64,000 bases of DNA, taken from assembly GCF_023276435.1 (NCBI RefSeq), contig NZ_JALLPO010000031.1, forward strand, positions 1-64,000, read 5' to 3'. This DNA comes from Sphaerisporangium perillae. Its GTDB lineage: Bacteria; Actinomycetota; Actinomycetes; Streptosporangiales; Streptosporangiaceae. The translations under genes were made by a program, and so were the position numbers. The stretch's first letter is position 1; every line of letters starts with the position of its first letter. Shown here in pieces: positions 33,472 through 42,273 of this stretch. The notes beneath the pieces are model-generated. The model did no database searches and was not told where the DNA came from. It saw only the letters and a program-made list of their open reading frames with translations.

Positions 33472-34041
33472 ATGGCCTCTGACGCCTCCGCGGTACTCCG
33501 GCCCGCCGTACTGTCCGACTTCATTCCCGGCAAGCTCGTCCGGGACATCGCGCTGGTCATCGGGGCGGCCGGCCTGACCGGGGTGGCCGCGCAGGTCAGC
33601 ATCCCCCTGCCCGGGACCCCCGTGCCGTTCACGCTGCAGACCTTCGCCGTCCTGCTGGCGGGCGCCGCGCTCGGCCTCCCGCGAGCCTTCCTCGGCATGG
33701 CGCTGTACCTGGCTATCGGGCAGCTCGGCGTGCCGTGGTTCGCGCCCTCGGGCGGCAACGCCACCTTGGGCTACGTCGTCGGGTTCGTTCTCGCCGCGTC
33801 GGTGGTGGGCGCGCTCGCGAGCCGGGGCGGCGACCGCACCCCCGGGCGCACCCTGGCCACGATGGCGCTGGGCACCCTGCTGATCTACGCGGTCGGCCTT
33901 CCCTGGCTGATGGTGGCCACCGGTCTGGACCTGCCCGCCGCCTTCTCGGCCGGTGTCGTGCCGTTCCTGATCGGCGACACCATCAAGGTCCTCGCCGCCG
34001 CTGGTCTGCTCCCGGCCGCGTGGAAGCTCGCCGGCCGCTGA
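33472..34041 (+). CDS. bioY: Biotin transporter S-component BioY
   Basis: 189 aa, five to six helices. Hallmarks: VAAQVSIPLPGTPVPFTLQTFAVLLAGAALG, GLPRAFLGMALYLAIGQLGVPWFA, GGNATLGYVVGF. BioY binds biotin in the membrane, alone or with an ECF energising module; no bioM or bioN is nearby, so it would share one or act alone. AAAGGGAGAG ribosome site 8 nt before ATG. Confidence 0.93.
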   Translation: MASDASAVLRPAVLSDFIPGKLVRDIALVIGAAGLTGVAAQVSIPLPGTPVPFTLQTFAVLLAGAALGLPRAFLGMALYLAIGQLGVPWFAPSGGNATLGYVVGFVLAASVVGALASRGGDRTPGRTLATMALGTLLIYAVGLPWLMVATGLDLPAAFSAGVVPFLIGDTIKVLAAAGLLPAAWKLAGR

Positions 34042-34168
34042 GTCCGCGCTCCGCACGGCACCCCGCCTCGTGCGGGGGCCCTGCGGGCATCGGGCAGGGC
34101 ACCGCCGGCCGGCGCATCCCTGCCCCCGGACCGCGCCACACCGGGCCCATCGGCCGTACATTGCTGGT

Positions 34169-34552
34169 GTGAGCCTGTCGCTGATCGAAGAGGGCGCCAA
34201 GAAGTCGAGCGTTCTGTGGATCTCCCTGGCCGGCCGTGACCGGCTGGCGTGGCACGTCTGGCACGACGGCGCGATCTACGTCGTCACCGGCGGGGAGGAG
34301 CAGTCGCTCCCCGGCCTCGCCGACGCCTCCCGCGTGCGGGTGACGCTGCGCAGCAAGGACAACGGGGCCGAACTGGTCTCCTTCGAGGCCGGGGTCGAGG
34401 TGGTCGATCAGTCGGCGCTGTCGGAGACCGAGGCGGGTGCGGTGGCCGCCTTGGCCAAGGACCGTCTGAACGCCGTCGACGCCGAGGGGCTGACGGCTCG
34501 CTGGGCGGCCGGCTCCTCGATCGTTCGGCTGACGCCCGCCGTCGCCGTCTGA
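34169..34552 (+). CDS. Conserved actinobacterial protein of unknown function
   Basis: 127 aa from GTG: SLIEEGAKKSSVLWISLAGRDRLAWHVWHDGAIYVVTGGEEQSLPGLADA, a family I recognise from actinobacteria only as hypothetical, with AVAALAKDRLNAVDAEGLTARWAAGSSIVRLTP at the end. The fold may be a split-barrel (flavin-reductase-like), from the alternating beta pattern; weak inference. No ribosome site; TACATT just upstream suggests a leaderless mRNA. Its last 145 nt overlap the end of the convergent EamA gene. Confidence 0.7.
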   Translation: MSLSLIEEGAKKSSVLWISLAGRDRLAWHVWHDGAIYVVTGGEEQSLPGLADASRVRVTLRSKDNGAELVSFEAGVEVVDQSALSETEAGAVAALAKDRLNAVDAEGLTARWAAGSSIVRLTPAVAV

Positions 34553-35427
34553 GCCAGCAGGGCTCCGGCGAGCACGATCGCCCCGCCCGCGATCTGGGCC
34601 ACGCCGAGCCGCTCGGCGAGCAGTGCCCAGGCGATCACCGCGCCGGTGACGACCTCGAGGGACGCCACGGTGGCCCCGATCGCGGCCGACAGGCGCCGGA
34701 CGGCGATGACTCCGGTGATGTACGCGAGGACGGTCGCCACCACGATCAGCCACAGGGCGGCGGCGAGCACCGGGATCGTAAGGCCGTTGGCCGTCACGAC
34801 CGTCCCGAAGGCCGCCCAGGGGATGTCCCAAGGCCGGGAGAGCGGGCCCAGGACGACGGCGGCGCCGGCCAGGCCCCAGGCGATGAGCCCGAGCGGGTCG
34901 ACGTCGTCGCCGAAGCCGTCGCTCATGAGGAAGTAGCCGGCGCAGCACGCCGCGCCGATCAGGCCGAGCAGCACCCCGATGCCGTCCAGGCTCATCCCGT
35001 GCCAGATCTCGACGACGACGCCGAGCCCGGCGAGCACGATCACCGCGCCCACGTACGCCGAGCGCGGCAGCCGTACGTGCCGGACGAACCGCACCCAGAA
35101 GACGACCAGCACCGGCGCGGTGTACTCCAGCAGGAGCACCACCCCGACCGGCAGCCGGGTGATGGCGATGAAGAAGACCGCCTGCACTCCGGCCACGGCG
35201 ATCATGGCGTACGCGGCGAAGAACCCCCGCTTGCCCTTCGGGACGCGCAGGGCTTTGGGCCGGAACGCCGCCACGATGGCGATGAGCAGCACGGCGGCAC
35301 CCGCCATCCTCACCCATACAGCCTGCAAAGGCGTCAGACCGCCCAGGCCGACCAGCTTCGCCATGGATCCGGAGAATCCAAAGCACCAGGCCGACACGGC
35401 CGCGATCGCCAGCGCCCCGCCCTTCAT
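34408..35427 (-). CDS. EamA/DMT-family exporter
   Basis: 339 aa with ten helices in two EamA repeats: GGALAIAAVSAWCFGFSGSMAKLV and RLPVGVVLLLEYTAPVLVVF in the first half, GLIGAACCAGYFLMSDGFGDDV and SAAIGATVASLEVVTGAVIAWALLAERL in the second. The family exports amino acids and other metabolites; the substrate is not predictable. The last ~50 residues after the tenth helix (AGVSRTIEEPAAQRAVSPSASTAF...) are antisense to the 34169-34552 gene and unlikely to be conserved. Confidence 0.88.
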   Translation of the reverse strand: MKGGALAIAAVSAWCFGFSGSMAKLVGLGGLTPLQAVWVRMAGAAVLLIAIVAAFRPKALRVPKGKRGFFAAYAMIAVAGVQAVFFIAITRLPVGVVLLLEYTAPVLVVFWVRFVRHVRLPRSAYVGAVIVLAGLGVVVEIWHGMSLDGIGVLLGLIGAACCAGYFLMSDGFGDDVDPLGLIAWGLAGAAVVLGPLSRPWDIPWAAFGTVVTANGLTIPVLAAALWLIVVATVLAYITGVIAVRRLSAAIGATVASLEVVTGAVIAWALLAERLGVAQIAGGAIVLAGALLAQTATAGVSRTIEEPAAQRAVSPSASTAFRRSLAKAATAPASVSDSAD

Positions 35428-35569
35428 ACGCCACCATCCCGTAATGACCGTTAAGTGCTTTTGATGCTGTCATACGGCCTTCGAGCAGATCAAGGCGCGA
35501 CCGTACGTTGAGACGGCTTTTACGGGGGCCGGACGCGTCTCGTCCCGCGCGACCTCGTACGCTGCGGTA

Positions 35570-36859
35570 GTGAGGATCTTCGTCGCCCGGCTGGCCGGAA
35601 CCCCGGTGTTCGACCCCGCCGGTGACCAGATCGGGCGCGCCCGGGACGTCGTGGTCGCCATGCGCCCCAACGACCCGCCCCGCGTGCACGGCCTGGTCGT
35701 CGAGGTCCAGCCACGGCGGCGGGTGTTCCTCCCCATCACCCGCGTGCGCAACATCGAGGCCGACGCCGTCATCTTCACCGGCACCATCAACCTGCGGCGC
35801 TTCGAGAAGCACTCCACCGAGTCCCTGGCCATCGGCGAGATGCTGGACCTCACCGTCGAGATCGACGGCGAGAAGGTCACCGTGCTCGACCTCGCCATGG
35901 AGCAGAGCCGGACCGGCGAGTGGCTCGTCACCAAGGTGGCCGTGCTGCGCGGCGGCACCGGCCGGGGGCTGCGCCGCAGGCGCGGCGTGACGCTGGTCGT
36001 CGACTGGGCGGACGTCGCCGGGTTCGGCTCCGTGCAGGCGGACCAGGGCGCGGCCAACCTCCTGGCCGCCTTCGAGGAGACGCGCCCCGCCGACCTGGCC
36101 AACGCCCTGCGCCACCTCCCCGACAAGCGGCGGGCGGAGGTCGCCGCCGCCCTGGACGACGAACGGCTCGCCGACGTGCTGGAGGAAATGCCCGAGCGCG
36201 ACCAGATCGGCATCCTCGGCAGGCTGGACGCCGAGCGGGCGGCCGACGTGCTGGCCGCCATGGACCCCGACGACGCCGCCGATCTGCTGCAGGACCTGCC
36301 GCCCGCGCAGGCCGAGGCGCTGCTGGCCCGCATGGAGCCCCGCGAGGCCGCCCCCGTCCGGCGGCTGCTGACCTACGCCGAGAACACCGCGGGCGGCATG
36401 ATGACCAGCGAGCCGGTCGTGCTGCCACCCCACGCCACCATCGCCGAGGCCCTCGCCCAGATCCGCCGCCAGGGCATCACCCCGGCCGTCGCCGCCCAGG
36501 TGTACGTCGCCCGTCCGCCGACGGAGACCCCCACCGGCAAGTATCTGGGCGTGGCACACTTCCAGCGGCTCCTGCGCGAACCGCCGTCCTCTCTGGTGGG
36601 CGGGGCGATCGACAGCAGCATCGACCCGATCCGCCCGCACCTGCCCCTCCCCGCGGTGACCTCGTACCTGGCCACCTACAACCTGGTGGCGGCTCCGGTG
36701 GTGGACGAGCTCGGGCGGCTCGTCGGCGCGGTCACGGTGGACGACGTGCTCGACCATCTGCTGCCCCCCGGCTGGCGCGAACGGGACGAGCAGGCCGCCG
36801 GCCCCGGGTCCCCGGAGCCGGACGAGGACGGCGCGCCGGAGGTGAGCGGTGGCGGTTGA
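35570..36859 (+). CDS. MgtE-N/CBS domain protein with PRC-barrel start
   Basis: 429 aa from GTG, soluble. Residues 1-150 form two PRC-barrel-like beta segments (LAGTPVFDPAGDQIGRARDV, LDLTVEIDGEKVTVLDL). Residues ~175-300 are the MgtE intracellular N domain (EETRPADLANALRHLPDKRRAE, LEEMPERDQIGILGRLDAE), and 300-400 a CBS pair (TAGGMMTSEPVVLPPHATIAEALAQIR, LVAAPVVDELGRLVGAVTVDDVLDHLLPPGW). The transporter domain of MgtE is missing: this is the sensory half alone. The next gene encodes a two-helix DUF1003 membrane protein, overlapping by 11 nt; the two may act together in Mg or ion homeostasis. Confidence 0.88.
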   Translation: MRIFVARLAGTPVFDPAGDQIGRARDVVVAMRPNDPPRVHGLVVEVQPRRRVFLPITRVRNIEADAVIFTGTINLRRFEKHSTESLAIGEMLDLTVEIDGEKVTVLDLAMEQSRTGEWLVTKVAVLRGGTGRGLRRRRGVTLVVDWADVAGFGSVQADQGAANLLAAFEETRPADLANALRHLPDKRRAEVAAALDDERLADVLEEMPERDQIGILGRLDAERAADVLAAMDPDDAADLLQDLPPAQAEALLARMEPREAAPVRRLLTYAENTAGGMMTSEPVVLPPHATIAEALAQIRRQGITPAVAAQVYVARPPTETPTGKYLGVAHFQRLLREPPSSLVGGAIDSSIDPIRPHLPLPAVTSYLATYNLVAAPVVDELGRLVGAVTVDDVLDHLLPPGWRERDEQAAGPGSPEPDEDGAPEVSGGG

Positions 36860-37400
36860 CCGGCTGGACCAGCCCCGGGAGCTCCGCCGCACCATTCGAC
36901 CGCACTACGATCCTGAGGCCTTCGGGCGCCTGTCCGAACGGATCGCCCGCTTCCTAGGCACCGCGCGCTTCCTGGTCTATATGACCGGTTTCATCGCCGT
37001 CTGGGTGATCTGGAACATCCTCGCGCCGAGGGACCTGGCCTTCGACCCCTACCCCTTCATCTTCCTGACGCTGATCCTGTCACTTCAGGCCTCGTACGCC
37101 GCCCCGCTGATCCTGCTGGCCCAGAACCGCCAGGCCGACCGCGACCGCGTGCAGAGCGAACAGGACCGGATGACCACAGAGCGCAACCAGGCCGAGGTGG
37201 AGTACCTCACCAGGGAGATCGCCGGGCTGCGCCTCGCCATGGGCGAGCTCGCGACCCGCGATTACATCAGGGGCGAGCTGGAGCACCTGCTGGAGGACCT
37301 ACGCGAGCCGGCCGCCCGGCAGGACGGCTCCCGGCACGACGACGGCCACCCGTACGCGGATCCCTCAGGCTCCGGCGGGGACCCCGGCGGCGCCCGGTGA
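36849..37400 (+). CDS. DUF1003 membrane protein
   Basis: 183 aa, GTG start overlapping the MgtE_N/CBS gene by 11 nt. Two helices (FLVYMTGFIAVWVIWNI; PFIFLTLILSLQASYAAPLILLAQ) and the family motif LLAQNRQADRDRVQSEQD, then a coiled-coil-like RNQAEVEYLTREIAGLRLAMGEL. The pair MgtE_N/CBS + DUF1003 recurs in actinobacteria, always in this order to my knowledge. The end overlaps the convergent marR gene by 36 nt. Confidence 0.88.
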   Translation: MAVDRLDQPRELRRTIRPHYDPEAFGRLSERIARFLGTARFLVYMTGFIAVWVIWNILAPRDLAFDPYPFIFLTLILSLQASYAAPLILLAQNRQADRDRVQSEQDRMTTERNQAEVEYLTREIAGLRLAMGELATRDYIRGELEHLLEDLREPAARQDGSRHDDGHPYADPSGSGGDPGGAR

Positions 37401-37871
37401 GTCCGAGGGGGCTTCCAGGGAGCAGCGGGCGAAGAGCTTGGTGAGCACGGCGGCGCACTGCCGCAGCTCCTCCTCTTCCAAGTGATCGAGGAACTGCCCG
37501 CGTACGGCGCGCAGGTAGGTGGGGGTGGCTTCGCCGAGACGGCGCTCGCCCGCCTCGGTGAGCACCGCGAACAGGCCGCGGGCGTCGCTCGTGCAGGCCT
37601 CGCGCTCGACCAGCCCGTCGCGCTGAAGGCGGTCGATCAGCCGCGTCAGCCCGCTGCGGGACAGCAGCACCCGCTCGGCCAGATCGTTCATGCGCAGCCG
37701 CCGGCCGGTGGCCTCCGAGAGCTGCAGCAGCACGTCGTAGGCGGCAGGGGCCAGGTCGTGCGCGCTCAGCAGCTCGACCTCCAGGCTCCGCGTTATCTGC
37801 ACCTGGGCCCGTTGCAACATGCGCCAGACGATGAGCGGCTGCGGAGTGATCTCCGCCGTCATGGACGTCAC
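37365..37871 (-). CDS. MarR-family transcriptional regulator
   Basis: 168 aa. Winged-helix core GRRLRMNDLAERVLLSRSGLTRLIDRLQRDGLVEREACTSDARG (residues ~55-100), with flanking dimerisation helices. The first ten residues (MTSMTAEITP) may be shorter in vivo. Divergent from mrp with 113 nt between. A dimeric repressor by family; target and ligand unknown. Confidence 0.9.
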   Translation of the reverse strand: MTSMTAEITPQPLIVWRMLQRAQVQITRSLEVELLSAHDLAPAAYDVLLQLSEATGRRLRMNDLAERVLLSRSGLTRLIDRLQRDGLVEREACTSDARGLFAVLTEAGERRLGEATPTYLRAVRGQFLDHLEEEELRQCAAVLTKLFARCSLEAPSDSPGAAGVPAGA

Positions 37872-37984
37872 GCGGTCATCCTAGAAGGTTGTATAAGCAC
37901 CCACACCTCCCTATTGGTGTCTCTTGAGCCCCAGAGGGGGAGGCGGAGTTCGTAGGATCGGCCCTGGGTTCGTAGCATGGATCC

Positions 37985-39124
37985 ATGGCACCAACCCCAG
38001 AAGCGGTGACGGCCGCGTTGGCGACGGTCAACGACCCGGAAATTCGCCGGCCGATCACTGACCTTGACATGGTCAAGAGCGTCGATATCTCCCCCGACGG
38101 GGTGGTGCGGGTCGGCGTCTACCTCACCGTCGCGGGCTGTCCCATGCGCGACACCATCACCCGTGACGTCACCGCCGCCGTTTCCAAGGTCGAGGGCGTC
38201 ACCGGCGTCCAGGTCGAGCTGGACGTCATGAGCGCCGAGCAGCGCAAGAACCTCCAGACCACCCTGCGCGGCAACCGGGGCCCGGAGAAGGAGATCCCGT
38301 TCGCCAAGCCCGGCTCGCTCACCCGGGTCTTCGCGGTCGCCAGCGGCAAGGGCGGCGTCGGCAAGTCGTCGGTCACCGTCAACCTCGCGGCGGCGATGGC
38401 CTTCTCGGGGCTGAAGGTCGGCGTGCTCGACGCCGACATCTACGGCCACTCCATCCCGCGCATGCTCGGGGTGGGCGACCGTCCCACCAAGGTCGAGGAC
38501 ATGATCATGCCGCCGGTGGCGCATGACATCAAGGTGATCTCGGTCGGCATGTTCAAGCCGCCGGGCAACAGCCCCGTGGTCTGGCGTGGCCCCATGCTCG
38601 ACCGCGCGCTCCACCAGTTCCTGGCCGACGTCTACTGGGGCGACCTCGACGTCCTGCTCATGGACCTGCCGCCCGGCACCGGCGACATCGCGATCTCGGT
38701 GGCGCAGCGCATGCCCGGCGCCGAGATCCTCGTCGTGACCACCCCGCAGCAGGCCGCGGCGGAGGTCGCCGAGCGCGCCGGGTCGATCGCCACCCAGACC
38801 CACCAGCAGATCGCCGGCGTCATCGAGAACATGGCGTGGCTGCCCTGCCCCCACTGCGACGAGCGCATCGCCGTGTTCGGCGAGGGAGGCGGCCAGTCCG
38901 TCGCCGACGGGCTCACCCGCAGCCTCGGCGCCCGCGTCCCGCTGCTCGGTCAGGTCCCGATCGACCTGCGCCTGCGCGAGGGCGGCGACAACGGCAAGCC
39001 GCTCGTGCTCACCGACGCCGACTCGCCCGCCGCCACGGAGCTGCGGCGCATCGCCGAAGGCCTGAGCAAGAAGTCCGGCAGCCTCAAGGGCCTCCAACTC
39101 GGCCTGTCCCCCTCAGGCCGCTAA
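37985..39124 (+). CDS. mrp: Mrp/ApbC iron-sulfur cluster carrier ATPase
   Basis: 379 aa. N-terminal MIP18-like (DUF59) domain (residues 8-80, TVNDPEIRRPITDLDMVKSV). Deviant Walker A SGKGGVGKSS at 120-129, LDADIYGHSIPRMLG, and MDLPPGTGDIAISV. CxxC in WLPCPHCDERI for cluster binding as a dimer. It loads or transfers Fe-S clusters. Stands at the end of a conserved block with tatB, htrA, anti-sigma and sigE, but is convergent to it here. Confidence 0.95.
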   Translation: MAPTPEAVTAALATVNDPEIRRPITDLDMVKSVDISPDGVVRVGVYLTVAGCPMRDTITRDVTAAVSKVEGVTGVQVELDVMSAEQRKNLQTTLRGNRGPEKEIPFAKPGSLTRVFAVASGKGGVGKSSVTVNLAAAMAFSGLKVGVLDADIYGHSIPRMLGVGDRPTKVEDMIMPPVAHDIKVISVGMFKPPGNSPVVWRGPMLDRALHQFLADVYWGDLDVLLMDLPPGTGDIAISVAQRMPGAEILVVTTPQQAAAEVAERAGSIATQTHQQIAGVIENMAWLPCPHCDERIAVFGEGGGQSVADGLTRSLGARVPLLGQVPIDLRLREGGDNGKPLVLTDADSPAATELRRIAEGLSKKSGSLKGLQLGLSPSGR

Positions 39125-39157
39125 CGCGGGAGGCCGGCGCGGTCGCGCCGGCACATC

Positions 39158-39193
39158 AAGAAGGGGCCGTCCCTGGTGGGGCGGCCCCTTCTT
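39158..39193 (+). terminator. Bidirectional hairpin terminator between mrp and tatB
   Basis: AAGAAGGGGCCG (39158-39169) pairs with CGGCCCCTTCTT (39182-39193) around a 12-nt loop. It stands between the two convergent stops and has weak T/A edges on both sides. Confidence 0.7.
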
Positions 39194-39205
39194 GCGTGTA
39201 CGGGC

Positions 39206-39580
39206 TCAGGTGGCTTCGACGTCGTACGGCGGGATCTCGCCGTAGCCGAGTTCGTCGTCGGCCGTCCTGGTGGAGGAGTCGGCGTACGGCTCGTCGTAGG
39301 ACGGCGTGCGGTCGGCGGCGGGACGGTTCCAGTCGTCCTCGAGATCCTGCAGGAGGTGCTTCCTGACGAAGTTCTTCGGGTGCAGGTCGGTCGGGTCGAA
39401 GTTTGCGAACTCCGGCCCGAGGTTGTCCTGCAGGTCGCTCTTGGCGTTGTTGGCCATCTGGCGGACCTGGCGGAGCATGCGGCCCGCCTGGGAAGCGGCC
39501 TGCGGAAGCTTCTCGGGACCGAAGACGAGAAGGGCGATGACCACGAGTGCCAAGACCTCAGGCCAGCCGAGTCCGAACAC
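39206..39580 (-). CDS. tatB: Sec-independent translocase subunit TatB
   Basis: 124 aa from GTG (GGAGA 5 nt upstream). One N-terminal helix with TatA/B hinge: FGLGWPEVLALVVIALLVFGPEKLPQAASQAGRMLRQVRQM, then an amphipathic stretch and acidic tail (ADRTPSYDEPYADSS). The Glu after GLGWP identifies TatB. TatB with TatC receives twin-arginine substrates. Same strand and order as sigE-rseA-htrA-tatB. Confidence 0.93.
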   Translation of the reverse strand: MFGLGWPEVLALVVIALLVFGPEKLPQAASQAGRMLRQVRQMANNAKSDLQDNLGPEFANFDPTDLHPKNFVRKHLLQDLEDDWNRPAADRTPSYDEPYADSSTRTADDELGYGEIPPYDVEAT

Positions 39581-39699
39581 GGTGATCTCCTACGCTCTCC
39601 TGCGCCGACGCCTGCCGCCCGCCGGACCGGCCGACGGTGACCTGGCTACACCCAGACTAATGCCCCGGTTCGGCATGGGGCGCCACAAGGCACCGTCGA

Positions 39700-41520
39700 T
39701 CATGAGGGCTGCGGCGTCGGAACCGGCACGGCGTCGATCGTCACACTGGTGGTGCGCTCGCTGCCGTCACGCTGGTACTTGATCGTCACCTTGGTCCCGG
39801 GCGCCTTGCTGCGGATGGTGACGATCAGCTCCGACGGCTGGGTCACCGGGGTGCCGTCGATCTCCAGGATGACGTCACCGGCCTTCAGGCCCGCCTTGTC
39901 GGCCGGGCCTCCGGGGGTGACGGGCTGCTGGCCCTGCGAGGAGGACGTGGCGATGCGGACGCCGTCGCCCTGGTAGTTCTCGTCGATGGAGACGCCGATG
40001 CGGGACTTCTTGGCGGTGCCCGTGGTCACGAGCTCCTCGGCGATGCGCCGGACGTGGTTCACCGGGATGGAGAACCCGAGCCCGATGCTGCCGCTCTGCC
40101 CGCCGAAGGAGGTGTTGCCGAGCGTGGCGATGGCCGAGTTGACGCCGATCACCTCACCGGCGGCGTTGACCAGCGGCCCGCCCGAGTTGCCCGGGTTGAT
40201 CGCCGCGTCGGTCTGGATGGCGTTGATGAACGACGACTCGGACCCGCTCTCGCCGCCCGCGGTGACGGGACGGTTGAGCGAGCTGACGATGCCCGTCGTC
40301 ACGGTGCCGGTGAGCCCGAGCGGCGAGCCGATCGCGATGACGGGGTCGCCGACGACGACCCGGTCGGAATCGCCGAGCGTGATCTCGGGGGCGCCGAAGG
40401 TGTCGGCCGGCTTGACCACCGCGATGTCGGAGCTCGGGTCGCGCCCGACGATCGTGCCGGCCGAGGACTTCTTGTTGCTGAACATCACCTTGATGTTGCC
40501 GGTCTGCGCCGCGGCGGCCACCACGTGGTTGTTCGTGACGATGTAACCACCCTTGATCACGAAGCCGGAGCCGGTGCCGGCCTCGCTGTTGCCCTTCACG
40601 TCGAGCGAGACCACGCTCGGCAGGACCTTCGCCGCGACGCCGGCCACCGAGTCGGGGGCGCGGTTGACGACGGCGCCGGTGGGCGTGCCGAGGCTGTAGG
40701 AGGGGTCGACGCCCGAGCCGGAGCGGGTGAGCAGGTAGGTGCCGACGCTGCCGACGGTCGAGGCGACCAGGGCGATCACGACGGCGAGCACGGCGAGCAC
40801 ACCCGTCTTCGGCACCCGCGACGCGGCCGCGCCGGTGGCCATGCGGGGGGCGCTCGGCGGTGGCGGCGCCCATCCCGGGCCCATGCCGAACGCGTTGCGC
40901 GGCGGCGGGGGCGGCAGCGGGCCGTAGGGACCCCCTGGGGAGGGCGGTAGCGGTCCACCGGACGGGTTGCCCCACCCGGAGGCCCCCTCGTCGCCCGCGG
41001 GCCGCTCGCCGTGGCCACCGGGCCTCTGCCCCTCGCCGGGGTACGGAAGGGGACCGGTGCCCTCGCTCGCGAACGGGATGAAGCCGGTGTTCTCCCCGGA
41101 GGACGGCACCGGGCCGGTGGCCTCACCGGGGAAAGGATCGCGCCCCGCCCCGCCGGAACCGTAGGCGTCGCCACGCCCCGCACCGCCGGAACCGTAGGCG
41201 TCTGCGAACCCGTAGGCGTCGCCACGCCCCGCACCGCTAGGACCGTAGGCGTCGCCGCGTCCCGCCCCTCCGGGGCCGTAGGCGCCGCCCTGGCCGGGAG
41301 AGCCGCCCTCGGGGCCGCTCGCGGCGTAAGGGTTCGGGCCGGTGAACGCGTCGGACCCCGACATGGGCGCGCCCGTGGGCCAGGTCTCGGAGGCGGGCAG
41401 GAACTCGGGCCTGACGCGCATGCCGCTGGAGCCAGGCGACCCCGACATCGAGCCATCCCCGGACCGCTGGGGTGGAGTGGCCACGTCCCCGCCGTCGAAG
41501 GTACGTGTCTCGTCGGTCAT
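39700..41520 (-). CDS. htrA: HtrA/DegP-like membrane serine protease with PDZ domain
   Basis: 606 aa. About 230 residues of Gly/Pro-rich cytoplasmic tail with GRGDAYG repeats; one helix (VLAVLAVVIALVASTVGSVG, ~245-268); trypsin-like domain with His332 (TNNHVVAAA), Asp365 (PSSDIAVVK), Ser446 (NPGNSGGPL); one PDZ domain (AGLKAGDVILEIDGTPV) to the end. Cleaves or refolds damaged envelope proteins, and in mycobacteria the homologue acts in the SigE network. Separated from the anti-sigma gene by 222 nt with a hairpin, so it may have its own promoter. Confidence 0.93.
   Translation of the reverse strand: MTDETRTFDGGDVATPPQRSGDGSMSGSPGSSGMRVRPEFLPASETWPTGAPMSGSDAFTGPNPYAASGPEGGSPGQGGAYGPGGAGRGDAYGPSGAGRGDAYGFADAYGSGGAGRGDAYGSGGAGRDPFPGEATGPVPSSGENTGFIPFASEGTGPLPYPGEGQRPGGHGERPAGDEGASGWGNPSGGPLPPSPGGPYGPLPPPPPRNAFGMGPGWAPPPPSAPRMATGAAASRVPKTGVLAVLAVVIALVASTVGSVGTYLLTRSGSGVDPSYSLGTPTGAVVNRAPDSVAGVAAKVLPSVVSLDVKGNSEAGTGSGFVIKGGYIVTNNHVVAAAAQTGNIKVMFSNKKSSAGTIVGRDPSSDIAVVKPADTFGAPEITLGDSDRVVVGDPVIAIGSPLGLTGTVTTGIVSSLNRPVTAGGESGSESSFINAIQTDAAINPGNSGGPLVNAAGEVIGVNSAIATLGNTSFGGQSGSIGLGFSIPVNHVRRIAEELVTTGTAKKSRIGVSIDENYQGDGVRIATSSSQGQQPVTPGGPADKAGLKAGDVILEIDGTPVTQPSELIVTIRSKAPGTKVTIKYQRDGSERTTSVTIDAVPVPTPQPS
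41157..41290. repeat. 33-bp tandem repeats inside htrA
   Basis: About three and a half imperfect copies of a 33-bp unit centred on GTAGGCGTCGCCACGCCCCG, in frame, coding for (GSGGAGRGDAY) on the minus strand. Protein repeats are in the cytoplasmic tail, so copy number could vary without frameshift. Confidence 0.75.
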
Positions 41521-41716
41521 CGAAGGCTCACTCCCGAGGCCGGTCAACGTGGTCTACGCCAAAGTCTCGCTCGGAGCGCATACGAGCGCCGTAAACTCGC
41601 CTGAGGCGTCCACCCGATCGTATGCCCGCCACCGCCGTAGCGTGACCCGCCACTGCCTGAGCGGCCACCACTCGCGCCGCCGCGGCGTCGCGTGGCCACA
41701 GCCTGACCGGTCATCA

Positions 41717-41736
41717 CCCGCCGCGACCGCGGCGGG
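41717..41736 (-). terminator. Hairpin after the anti-sigma factor gene
   Basis: CCCGCCGCG (41717-41725) pairs with CGCGGCGGG (41728-41736), a 9-bp stem with 2-nt loop, 6 nt after the anti-sigma stop. Ends or attenuates the sigE-rseA transcript before htrA. Confidence 0.5.
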
Positions 41737-41742
41737 ACCGGC

Positions 41743-42273
41743 TCAGGGCTGCTGCGTGGGCGTGACGACTTCCCGTCCGGGGAGCAGCCGGCCCGACGGC
41801 ACCGTGGCGCCGTGCTGGTTGGCGAACATCTCGACCGGCGGGGACGGCGGCCTGTTGTCGACGCCGCCGACCATGAACAGCGTGCCGAGCGCGACGGCCG
41901 CGGAGGCGACGCCGACCGCGACGTACCCCGCCCGGCGGTTGCCTCCTGAGCGTCCCGGCCCGGAGAAGCCGCTGCCGCGGCGCGGCCGGTTGTCGGCCGG
42001 AGCGCCGTTCAGAGAGTAGGACGTAGTGGGAAAGGGGCGGACGCGCGGCGGGAGTGGCCCGCCGGGCTCGGACATCCGCAGCAGGGACATCGTGAGATCC
42101 GCCGGCATGGCGGGCGGGTCGAGTGATCGAAGACGGCTCTTGAGGGCCCGCATGGCGTCGAGTTCGGCGCGGCAGTCCGCGCAGAACGTCAGGTGCGCCA
42201 GCGCGCGTTCCCGCTCGGCGTGGCCGAGCTCACCGTCGATCAGCGCTGAGGCGCGCTCTCCGAGATGGCTCAT
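41743..42273 (-). CDS. rseA: Zinc-binding anti-sigma factor (RseA-like)
   Basis: 176 aa. ZAS motif His27-x3-Cys31-x2-Cys34 (AHLTFCADC) in a helical N-terminal domain that holds the sigma factor. A linker, one helix ([23 protein letters not shown], ~118-140) and a short extracytoplasmic end follow. The ATG overlaps the sigE stop by 4 nt. By family, it releases SigE after redox change at the zinc cysteines or after phosphorylation and proteolysis. Confidence 0.93.
   Translation of the reverse strand: MSHLGERASALIDGELGHAERERALAHLTFCADCRAELDAMRALKSRLRSLDPPAMPADLTMSLLRMSEPGGPLPPRVRPFPTTSYSLNGAPADNRPRRGSGFSGPGRSGGNRRAGYVAVGVASAAVALGTLFMVGGVDNRPPSPPVEMFANQHGATVPSGRLLPGREVVTPTQQP

Noticed and set aside
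41157-41290. CRISPR-like spacing of repeats
   Set aside because: Repeats are contiguous, in-frame codons of htrA with no spacers and no cas genes.
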